From: Streptomyces rhizosphaerihabitans | Lineage (GTDB): Bacteria; Actinomycetota; Actinomycetes; Streptomycetales; Streptomycetaceae | Reading direction: 5' to 3' | Assembly (NCBI RefSeq): GCF_025399795.1 | Contig: NZ_JAODTZ010000023.1 | Location: 62,001 to 126,000, forward strand | Length of the DNA: 64,000 bases | In this document: piece by piece, positions 1 through 6,472 of the stretch | Position numbering within the stretch: position 1 is the stretch's first letter | Layout: every line of letters starts with the position of its first letter | Made by a program: the position numbers and the translations under genes | The notes under the pieces: model-generated | The model's input: the letters and a program-made list of their open reading frames with translations, nothing else | Told to the model about the DNA's origin: nothing | Database searches by the model: none

Positions 1-714
1 GGTCGCGCGGTGGCGGGCGGCGACGGACTCCAGGTGTTCGGCGGTGACCGGCTGGAAGCCGCCCACCGGGAAGAACGGGACGTAGGCGATGCCGGCTTCC
101 GCGCAGGCGTCGACGAGGGGGTCGTCATCGCGCTGGGACAGGTTGTAGAGGTTCTGGACGCAGGAGATCGGCGCGATCTTGCGCGCCTCCGCGAATTCGT
201 CGGCCGTGACGTTGGAGACGCCCAGATGCCGGATCAGGCCCTCGTCGCGCAGCGCCAGCAGCGCTTCCAGCGGTTCGGCCAAGGACGGGGTCCCGGTCTC
301 GGCGAGGTCACCCAGCCTGAGGTTCACCACGTCCATCCGGTCCAGGCCGAGCGAACTGAGGTTCGCCTCGATGCCGCGGCGCAGATTGTCGGCCGTGAGG
401 CCCGTCTTCCCGGCCGCCGGCAGGGCGATGTCGGCGCCCTCGACCAGCGCGCCCACCTTGGTCACGATCACCAGGTCGTCCGGGTAGGGGTACAGGGCCT
501 CCCGGATCAGCTCGTTCGCCGACACCCCGTCACGTGCGTAGTAGTACGAGGTGTCGATGTGGTTCACCCCGAGTTCCACGGCACGGCGCAGAATCCCCAG
601 TGCGGTGTCCCGGTCCGGCCGGTCGCCTCTCGGCCAGCCGGTCAGCTTCATCGCGCCGTAGCCGATTCGTGCGACGCTCAAGTCGCCGCCGAGTGCCCAT
701 CGTTCAGTCGTCAC
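1..714 (-). CDS. Aldo/keto reductase, C-terminus beyond the window
   Basis: NADPH-dependent aldo/keto reductase (TIM barrel), cut by the left edge after about 238 residues. Translation shows the N-terminal strand (IGYGAMKLTG), the Asp-Tyr region (HIDTSYYYARDG), the catalytic-lysine strand (LVIVTKVG) and GVSNVTADEF. Where many family members have a catalytic His (xLHW) this one reads VNLRLGD, typical of the YdbC-like subfamily, so the missing His is probably not a defect. GTG at 714 is preferred over GTG at 720 because AGGG lies about 8 nt upstream of the former. It is divergent from the flavodoxin-like gene at 1084. The natural substrate cannot be told. Confidence 0.85.
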   Translation of the reverse strand, partial: MTTERWALGGDLSVARIGYGAMKLTGWPRGDRPDRDTALGILRRAVELGVNHIDTSYYYARDGVSANELIREALYPYPDDLVIVTKVGALVEGADIALPAAGKTGLTADNLRRGIEANLSSLGLDRMDVVNLRLGDLAETGTPSLAEPLEALLALRDEGLIRHLGVSNVTADEFAEARKIAPISCVQNLYNLSQRDDDPLVDACAEAGIAYVPFFPVGGFQPVTAEHLESVAARHRAT

Positions 715-864
715 GATCACCACCCTAGACCTCCGGCGCAAGGGTGATATCGGTGCCGAGGGACCCGTTCGGAAATGGCTTGCGGCCCGCGAGTCGTCTC
801 GGTCGGGCCGTCGTACGACCGGCAGCCCGCCCCTCTCGAGGCGCGCACCACGAGGGCGTGCACC

Positions 865-937
865 ACAGGGCGCACGGCACGCGGTGTGCGCCCTATGGCG
901 TACACCCGCACGGAGCGCGATACATCGGCGTACGCCG
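865..937. promoter_or_regulatory. Inverted repeats in the 715-1083 divergent intergenic region
   Basis: The 370-bp gap between two divergent genes holds an inverted repeat with 9-bp arms AGGGCGCAC (865-873) and GTGCGCCCT (884-892), and a 12-bp perfect palindrome CGGCGTACGCCG (926-937). Either could be an operator for one or both genes. I see no convincing -35/-10 pair and no ORF with coding character here. Confidence 0.35.
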
Positions 938-1083
938 TACATGACGCGCGCCCGTGCGTCGTTCGGGGACAAGCCGGGGTGCACAGGAGACGCTGCTCCT
1001 GAGCAACCGACCCATCGGGCCCGACGCCGAGTCGTCCCGCATCCCGGCCCGTACCGCCGCAGCCCCGCACGAAGGAGTCCCCC

Positions 1084-1824
1084 GTGACCGAGACACCGTC
1101 GACCTCGGCAGCCGACGACGCGTACCGCTTCGACGACCTGCGCGCGCTGTTCATCAACTGCACCCTCAAGCCGGCACCCCAGCAGAGCCACACCCAGGGG
1201 CTGGTCGACAAGAGCAGCGCGATCATGGAGGCGCGGGGAGTCACGGTCGAGGAGGTACGTGCCGTCGACCACGACATCGCGCCGGGCGTCTACCCGGACA
1301 TGACCGAACACGGCTTCGCCACGGACGACTGGCCGGCCATTCAGGAGCGGGTGATGGCCGCCGACATCCTCGTCCTCGCCGGGCCGATCTGGCTGGGTGA
1401 CAACAGCTCGGTCACCAAACAGGTCGTCGAACGGCTCTACAGCGGCTCGGGACTGCTCAACTCGGCCGGTCAGTACGCCTATTACGGGCGGGTCGGCGGT
1501 TGTCTGATCACCGGCAACGAGGACGGTGTGAAGCACTGCGCGATGAACCTCCTCTACAGCCTCCAGCACCTCGGATACACCATCCCGCCGCAGGCCGACG
1601 CCGGCTGGATCGGCCCGGCGGGTCCCGGTCCGTCGTATCTCGACCCGGGTTCGGGCGGCCCCGAGAACGACTTCACCAACCGCAACACCAGCTTCATGAC
1701 CTGGAACCTGATGCACATGGCCGCCCTGCTGAAGCGGTCCGGCGGTATCCCGGCCCACGGCAACCAGCGTTCGCAATGGGACGCGGGCTGCCGTCCTGAC
1801 GCCCCGAACCCCGACTACCGCTGA
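1084..1824 (+). CDS. Flavodoxin-fold NADPH-dependent FMN reductase family protein
   Basis: 246-aa cytosolic flavoprotein of the NADPH-dependent FMN reductase/flavodoxin family. A loop after the first strand (ALFINCTLKPAPQQSHT, residues about 20-36) should hold FMN phosphate; the second nucleotide loop reads LVLAGPIWLGDNSSVTK (about 97-113), and the YYGRVGGCLITGNEDG strand follows. GTG start chosen because GAAGGAG ends about 8 nt upstream. The stop lies 1 bp from the stop of the convergent PucR-type gene, leaving no room for a separate terminator. Likely role is NAD(P)H-driven reduction of flavin or quinone-like substrates; the exact substrate is unknown. Confidence 0.8.
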   Translation: MTETPSTSAADDAYRFDDLRALFINCTLKPAPQQSHTQGLVDKSSAIMEARGVTVEEVRAVDHDIAPGVYPDMTEHGFATDDWPAIQERVMAADILVLAGPIWLGDNSSVTKQVVERLYSGSGLLNSAGQYAYYGRVGGCLITGNEDGVKHCAMNLLYSLQHLGYTIPPQADAGWIGPAGPGPSYLDPGSGGPENDFTNRNTSFMTWNLMHMAALLKRSGGIPAHGNQRSQWDAGCRPDAPNPDYR

Positions 1825-1825
1825 G

Positions 1826-2881
1826 TCACAGACTCCGCGCGGGCCAGTCCAGCAGCCGGGCGCCGATGACCGCGGTCTGCAGCATGTAGCGCTGCGCGGG
1901 GTCGGCGGGGTCGGCCCCGGTGAGCTGGTGGATGCGTTCCAGACGGTACGTCAGGGCGCGCACGCTCAAGGAGAGGTGGCGGGCGGCCGCGGCCGCGACG
2001 CAGCCGGTGTCGAAGTACGCGGTGAGGGTGTCCAGGAGCGGCTGGGCGCCACCGCGGGCGCCGGTGAGCGGCCCCAGCGCGGCGAGGACCAGGTCGGCCA
2101 TCGCCTGGCGGTCCCGGGTGAGAACGGGGTAGACGAGCAGGTCGGCTGCGCGCAGCACCGGAGCGTCCAGGCCGAGCCGCTCGGCGAGTTCGAGGGTGTT
2201 CAGCGCCTCCTCGTAGGACTGGACGACCCCGCCGGGGCCGGGCTGGGGCCGGCCGATGGCCACCTGCCCGCCGTCGGTCGCCGCGTGCGTCTGCTTGGCG
2301 AAGTGGGTGAGGACGTCCTCCTGTTCGCCCGGTGCGACGCACAGCATCCTGCCGTCCTTCGTGGTGAACAGGATGTTGCGGTCGCCGAAGCGGGCGATGA
2401 GGGACTGTTCCACCCGGCGGGGGACGGGCGCCGACTCGTCGTAGGCCGTCGGGCCCTGTGCGACGGCGACGGTGTGCGCGTGGGAGAGCCGCAGACCGAA
2501 GCGTTCCGCACGCTCGGCGAGGCGGCCCAGGTCGCTGCGCCCGTAGAGGAGGTCGTCGATGAACTCACGGCGCGCGGCCTCCTCCTTGCGTACGGCCAGG
2601 AACTGGGCCCGCCCGTAGCCCTCGGCAAAGGCGTCGATGACCTGTTGGACGGCGGCGAGCGTACAGTCGGCCGCACCTGGCGCGGCGGGCCAGGCGGCGC
2701 GGGCCGCGGAGAGGTGGGCGCTGACGAGGGCGGGCAGGCCGTGACCGGCGTCGGCGGCCCGTTCGCCCAGGGTCCGCCGGGACTCGATCTCGTCCCGGGT
2801 GAGGCGCCTGCCGGTGACGGAGACATCGGACAGTATCCGGGCATAGCCCTCCAGATACTGCTCGGTTATCTGCCGTTCCAT
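1826..2881 (-). CDS. PucR/CdaR-type helix-turn-helix transcriptional regulator
   Basis: 351-aa regulator. The N-terminal half (about 1-150) is helical and carries no catalytic motif. A middle GGDEF-like alpha/beta segment (about 150-260) is typical of the PucR/CdaR family. The C-terminal HTH_30 reads LLDTLTAYFDTGCVAAAA followed by ARHLSLSVRALTYRLERI, the family's hallmark helix-turn-helix. ATG 2881 is used because GGGGGA lies 8-9 nt upstream; the frame stays open to 3067 but that extension is arginine/cysteine-rich and unlike coding sequence. Family members sense small metabolites and activate nearby catabolic or antibiotic genes; the target here is unknown. Confidence 0.85.
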   Translation of the reverse strand: MERQITEQYLEGYARILSDVSVTGRRLTRDEIESRRTLGERAADAGHGLPALVSAHLSAARAAWPAAPGAADCTLAAVQQVIDAFAEGYGRAQFLAVRKEEAARREFIDDLLYGRSDLGRLAERAERFGLRLSHAHTVAVAQGPTAYDESAPVPRRVEQSLIARFGDRNILFTTKDGRMLCVAPGEQEDVLTHFAKQTHAATDGGQVAIGRPQPGPGGVVQSYEEALNTLELAERLGLDAPVLRAADLLVYPVLTRDRQAMADLVLAALGPLTGARGGAQPLLDTLTAYFDTGCVAAAAARHLSLSVRALTYRLERIHQLTGADPADPAQRYMLQTAVIGARLLDWPARSL

Positions 2882-3118
2882 CACATTGTCCCCCGGTTTC
2901 TTGACGGCCCGGTGACGACTTCTTGGCGGTGACCGGCACGCAGAGACTAAGCAACACTGCCGGGAACCGGCAATGCGCCCCTCACGCGCCGCGATGCACC
3001 CTGTGGGCAGGGGAGCACGGCGGATGGTCCTGTGCCGGACACCGGCAGAGTCGGCGGTGGCCGGCACAGGACCGGAAAGATGCCCGGGGGCGCCGGAAGC
3101 GGGCCGATGGCGTCGGTC

Positions 3119-3688
3119 TCAGGGCGCGGGCCAGTTCCGCAGCAGCGCGTCGAGGGCGTCCAGGACACGCGACCAGCTTTCCTGCGAGTCGGGGGCGCTG
3201 TGGCTGAACCCTCCGCCCATCTCCAGGCTGACATAGCCGTGGAACACACTGCCCAGCATCCGGACGGCATGGGTCTGGTCCGGTTCCGTCAGGTCGTAGC
3301 CGCGCAGGATCGCCCGCATCATCCGCGCGTGCTTGACGCCGGCGCTTGCCGCCGCCGTCTCCGGGTCGAGCCTGAGCTGCGCGGCGGCGTAGCGGCCGGG
3401 GTGTTCCCTGGCGTAGTCGCGGTAGACGTTCGCGAAGGCGGTCAGGGCGTCCTTGCCTGCCCGTCCGGCCAGCGCGGCGGCCCCTTGCTCGGCGAGCTCG
3501 TCCAGCGCGAGCAGCGCGATCCGGGTCTTGAGGTCGTCGGAGTTCTTCAGGTGCGAGTACAGGCTCGCGACCTTGACGTCGAACCGTCTGGCCAGCGCCG
3601 ACACGGTCACCTGGTCGAAGCCGACCTCGTCGGCCAGCTCGGCCCCGGCCTGTGTCAGGCGCTCGGCGTTCAGTCCCGCGCGAACCAT
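3119..3688 (-). CDS. TetR-family repressor with WHG-type ligand domain
   Basis: 189-aa one-component repressor. Residues about 8-55 form the TetR HTH (GFDQVTVSALARRFDVKVAS then LYSHLKNSDDLK). The rest matches the TetR_C_33/WHG ligand-binding domain (YRDYAREHPGRYAA; VFHGYVSLEMGGGF). The ATG has an AGGGAGAGGAAGGGC-like leader about 5 nt upstream. A perfect inverted repeat lies between it and the divergent FBP-domain gene, so it probably represses both itself and that gene. Confidence 0.9.
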   Translation of the reverse strand: MVRAGLNAERLTQAGAELADEVGFDQVTVSALARRFDVKVASLYSHLKNSDDLKTRIALLALDELAEQGAAALAGRAGKDALTAFANVYRDYAREHPGRYAAAQLRLDPETAAASAGVKHARMMRAILRGYDLTEPDQTHAVRMLGSVFHGYVSLEMGGGFSHSAPDSQESWSRVLDALDALLRNWPAP

Positions 3689-3721
3689 GCCCTTCCTCTC
3701 CCTCGGCGTAGTCGATTATGC

Positions 3722-3746
3722 ATTTGCCTAATACCTTTAGGCAAAT
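3722..3746. promoter_or_regulatory. TetR operator: 10-bp perfect inverted repeat
   Basis: Arms ATTTGCCTAA (3722-3731) and TTAGGCAAAT (3737-3746) are perfect complements around 5 bp. The AT-rich site sits 33 bp upstream of the TetR start and 13 bp before the start of the divergent FBP-domain gene. Its size and place fit a TetR dimer-of-dimers operator controlling both genes. Confidence 0.8.
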
Positions 3747-3759
3747 TACCGTGAGTCTT

Positions 3760-4251
3760 ATGAAGCCGTTGACCGAGCAAGAGATCCGTGCCGTGTTCGT
3801 GAACTGCACCAAGGGTGAGGCGAAGCGCCTCTCCGTCCCGCGCGACCTGGCCGACCGGCCCTGGGGCGACCTGGACTACCTCGGCTGGCGAGACCCGCAG
3901 GCGCCGGAACGCGCGTACATCGTGGCCGAACTGGACGGCGGCCCGAAGGCCCTGCAGCTCCGCTGCCCCGGTACGACCTCGGGTCAACTGCGGCGCAGTA
4001 TGTGCTCGATGTGCGTGACCACCCACACCGGCGGGGTCTCCCTGATGGTCGCGCCCAAGGCGGGGAAGGCCGGACAGCAGGGCAACTCGGTCGGCGCCTA
4101 TCTGTGCAGCGACCTCGCCTGCTCGCTGTACGTACGGGGAAAGAAGGACGCCGGCGTCGGAGGGCGGCTCCGTGAGTCGCTGACCCTGGAGGAGAAGATC
4201 CAGCGGACCGTGGTGAACCTCGCGGCGTTCATCGCCAAGGTGACCGCCTGA
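3760..4251 (+). CDS. FBP-domain protein with treble-clef zinc finger (EF-G-binding-protein-like)
   Basis: 163-aa cytosolic protein resembling the FBP domain of FusB-like elongation-factor-G-binding proteins. The N-terminal half (EQEIRAVFVNCTKGEAKRL, then WGDLDYLGWRDP) is followed by a zinc finger made of MCSMC (about residue 85) and LCSDLAC (about residue 121). FusB proteins free EF-G from stalled ribosomes and can confer fusidic-acid resistance; whether this one does is inference. ATG 3760 is chosen because an upstream in-frame ATG at 3718 would place the TetR operator inside the coding region. A GTG at 3751 is the alternative. Control by the divergent TetR is likely. Confidence 0.85.
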   Translation: MKPLTEQEIRAVFVNCTKGEAKRLSVPRDLADRPWGDLDYLGWRDPQAPERAYIVAELDGGPKALQLRCPGTTSGQLRRSMCSMCVTTHTGGVSLMVAPKAGKAGQQGNSVGAYLCSDLACSLYVRGKKDAGVGGRLRESLTLEEKIQRTVVNLAAFIAKVTA

Positions 4252-4598
4252 GTGACTCTCCGGGCGTACGGCACCCGAGGCGAGGACGCGTCGGCCTGTC
4301 GGAGCCCGTGGCACGGCGCTCGGCCGCGGTGGTGGGCAGAGCCGCCGGGATGTGCGGGATCCCGGCGCGGTACCGGCTCGCCGTGTCGGCGGCGGGCCGC
4401 GGCGCGAACGCCGCGGCCGTGGCACCGGACTTCACCATGTCCTCGAAGGGGCGGAGACCACCTCCGGGAGAGGGCACATCAAGGTGTTCGGTGCGGAGCC
4501 GCGCCGGACATGGACGGCCGTCGCGAGCGCCCCACCGTTCCGCCCACGGTCGCGGAGGGGACCTCCAAGTCCCGTGCGGCGAACCGAGGTTGACGGGG
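4252..4598. other. Convergent intergenic stretch, nothing recognised
   Basis: This 347-bp gap lies between converging genes. The open frames in it run through neighbouring genes in the wrong phase and look arginine/proline-rich, as non-coding high-GC DNA does. I see no clear terminator hairpin or promoter. Confidence 0.5.
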
Positions 4599-5249
4599 TC
4601 AGTTGCTGTCCGCCACTGCCTTCGGCTCCGTCGGCCGGTCCGCGCTCGGTGCCGGCGCCGTCGGCTCCTGAGCATCGACGGCCGTGTAGAAAACGGAACT
4701 TCCCTGCTTGGCGCGGTGTGCATGGCTCTTGGCCACGAGGTTCTCGAGCGTCGTCCGGACGACGTTGGTCTGGATGCGACGGTCGGGGTGCGTCTGGCCG
4801 AGCGCCGTGGACACCTCCGCGGCGGAGCGCGGTTCCCGCTGTTCCGTGAGGTAGCGGCGGATGAGATCGATGAGCGTGGGCTGAGTCGAGGTGGCCTCGG
4901 CCGCCGGCTTCTTGGCTGCCGATGTCCGCGCCGCCGTCTCCTTCACGGCGTCGGCCTTCTTGGTCCGCGTGCGCTTGCCGGCGGCGGACTTGCCGGGAGC
5001 CTTCTGGCGGGGCACCGAGGACGCCGGCTTCGGCGCGGGCTCGGCCTCGACGAGCGCGCCCGTGGCGCCCAGTGCCTGGTGCAGGTTGGTGAGGACCGCG
5101 TGGTCGTGCTGCAGAGCGTTCAACTGCTCCTGCAGTGCGTCGATTTCCAGACCGACGCGCTCCTGCTCCTTGGCGTTGCGCTCCAGGTCGCCGACCACCT
5201 GAGCGGTGTACTGCGATGTCAGTTCGGTGGGAGTCTTGGTGTCGGGCAC
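4599..5249 (-). CDS. Winged-helix, Lys/Ala-rich putative DNA-binding protein
   Basis: 216-aa protein in three parts. Residues 1-60 are a predicted coiled coil (YTAQVVGDLERNAKEQERV then GLEIDALQEQLNALQHDH). Residues 65-120 are a Lys/Ala/Pro-rich histone-like tail (PGKSAAGKRTRTKKADAV). Residues 125-195 are a winged helix (LIDLIRRYLTEQREPRSAAE then VVRTTLENLVAKS). This layout recurs in Streptomyces regulatory or nucleoid-associated proteins of unknown role. GTG 5249 is supported by AGAGAGG about 8 nt upstream; the longer frame from 5282 has no such site. Function otherwise unknown. Confidence 0.75.
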   Translation of the reverse strand: MPDTKTPTELTSQYTAQVVGDLERNAKEQERVGLEIDALQEQLNALQHDHAVLTNLHQALGATGALVEAEPAPKPASSVPRQKAPGKSAAGKRTRTKKADAVKETAARTSAAKKPAAEATSTQPTLIDLIRRYLTEQREPRSAAEVSTALGQTHPDRRIQTNVVRTTLENLVAKSHAHRAKQGSSVFYTAVDAQEPTAPAPSADRPTEPKAVADSN

Positions 5250-5460
5250 GATGGAGACCTCTCTTCGGCGCGCGGTCGCCACATGAACACACCGGGAAGG
5301 TGCCGGAGGGCGGGGCGTGTTCCTGTCGACCGGGCTGCATGGCTGGGCGGCCGCACTTGATGCGTATGCCCCGGCTTACAGATAGTACGGACACTGTTGG
5401 CCTGTTGTTCCCTTCGCGTGCTGGTTCGCCCCAAAGGGGAGCTCGGGTTGTGGTGCCGGA

Positions 5461-5478
5461 TTGACACCCACAGGTGTC
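5461..5478. promoter_or_regulatory. TTGACA box overlapping a GACACC/GGTGTC palindrome
   Basis: In the 463-bp divergent gap 5250-5712, a consensus -35 hexamer TTGACA (5461-5466) overlaps an inverted repeat GACACC (5463-5468) and GGTGTC (5473-5478). No good -10 lies at 16-18 bp on the plus strand, so the promoter call is weak. The palindrome itself is exact and could be an operator. Confidence 0.35.
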
Positions 5479-5518
5479 CTCAGTGCTCCGCACCCAGCCG
5501 CAGACGCGGGGTCCGGCA

Positions 5519-5571
5519 CGCGTTCCCCCAAGCTCTTCGTACAGCGCGTTCCCCCCAAGCTCTTCGTACAG
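5519..5571. repeat. Two tandem copies of a 26/27-bp sequence
   Basis: CGCGTTCCCCC-AAGCTCTTCGTACAG occurs back to back at 5519-5544 and 5545-5571, the second copy with one extra C. It lies in the gap between the winged-helix gene and the small ATPase gene. It has no internal dyad, so I read it as a recent tandem duplication; whether it binds a protein is unknown. Confidence 0.8.
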
Positions 5572-5712
5572 GGGGACATCGGCGGAGCATGCCCGGAGCG
5601 TCGCCGCGATGTCCCGGACGCGTTGGTGGTGGTGCCGACTGGGTCGGTGGCTTCCGGGTACCCGGCCACTACGAGAGGGCACGGGCGAGGCGATCGGGAG
5701 CGAGGTCGGGCG

Positions 5713-6138
5713 ATGGCGGTCAAGGCGATGGGCTGGGCGCACTCGTTCCCGGTCTCCGGAGGCGTGAGCGCCGGGCGGCGCTGGACCCGTGGGCACCTGG
5801 AGTCCCTGGCGTGGACGGCCGAGGAGCCCGAGACGGTGGACGCCGTCGTGCTGACGGTGTCCGAACTGCTCACCAACGCCCACATCCACGCTCACAGCGA
5901 CGCGTATCTCGTTCTCACCTGGGACGGCGACTGCCTGCACGTGAGTGTCCACGACGAGGACTCCACACTGCCGGTCCAGCGTGATCCGGAACCCGGCGCG
6001 GTGTCCGGCCGTGGGGTCGGCATCGTGCGGATGCTCGCCGACGAGTGGGGCATGGAGTGTCAGCGGCACGGGAAAACGGTCACGGCGTGCTTCCGCCCGG
6101 TCGGCGCCCGACGGCGACAGGACGGTGACGGTGGCTGA
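5713..6138 (+). CDS. Anti-sigma-factor-type ATP-binding protein (HATPase_c_2)
   Basis: 141-aa GHKL-fold kinase domain standing alone, like the RsbW/SpoIIAB-type proteins common in Streptomyces. The N box reads TVSELLTNAHIHAH (about 51-64) and the G1 box DEDSTLPV (about 81). A G2-like glycine loop, GRGVGIVRMLADEWG, lies at about 99-113. Such proteins bind a sigma factor or phosphorylate an anti-anti-sigma (STAS) partner. No partner gene is adjacent; the SpoIIE phosphatases at 41.8-49.9 kb could act in the same circuits (inference). The frame is open from 5461, but ATG 5713 has GAGG 7 nt upstream and begins the conserved part. Confidence 0.85.
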   Translation: MAVKAMGWAHSFPVSGGVSAGRRWTRGHLESLAWTAEEPETVDAVVLTVSELLTNAHIHAHSDAYLVLTWDGDCLHVSVHDEDSTLPVQRDPEPGAVSGRGVGIVRMLADEWGMECQRHGKTVTACFRPVGARRRQDGDGG

Positions 6139-6241
6139 GGCTCCCTGCCGTTGGTGGGCGGAGTGCGTGCGTGGTGTTCGACGTGCCGATGCCGATGCGA
6201 CAGATGTCATGGCCGGCGGAGCGGAACCCGAAGTGACACGA

Positions 6242-6289
6242 ACACCGTTGAGCGCGGGGCCGACTTGCTGTCGTCCCCGCGCTCGGTGT
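6242..6289. terminator. Imperfect hairpin between converging genes
   Basis: A GC-rich stem with arms GAGCGCGGGG (6250-6259) and CCCCGCGCTC (6275-6284), extended by ACACC (6242-6246) and GGTGT (6285-6289) with a 3-nt bulge. It lies in the 334-bp convergent gap downstream of the ATPase and of the rhamnosidase, so it may stop transcription from both sides. The rest of 6139-6472 shows nothing else. Confidence 0.55.
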
Positions 6290-6472
6290 GCCGACAGGCA
6301 ACGGCACGCGAATGGTGTGCGGTCACCGACGGCGGCAGGCCGCTGAAGTCCCTCCCGGCCCCTGGCCCGCGCGACCCGGTCCCGTCGTCGGCGACGCTCC
6401 TCGCGGATGTCGGGACAGAGCGCATGGCCGGGCGCCACGAGGCCGGGTCGGATCGCCTCGGACAGCCGCGGC

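Noticed and set aside
717..1277. A 186-codon minus-strand frame in the first divergent gap
   Set aside because: It overlaps the flavodoxin-like gene antisense, has no ribosome site and no family signature.
4308..5360. A 350-codon plus-strand frame over the winged-helix gene
   Set aside because: Antisense shadow; the minus-strand reading has coiled-coil and winged-helix features and a good start.
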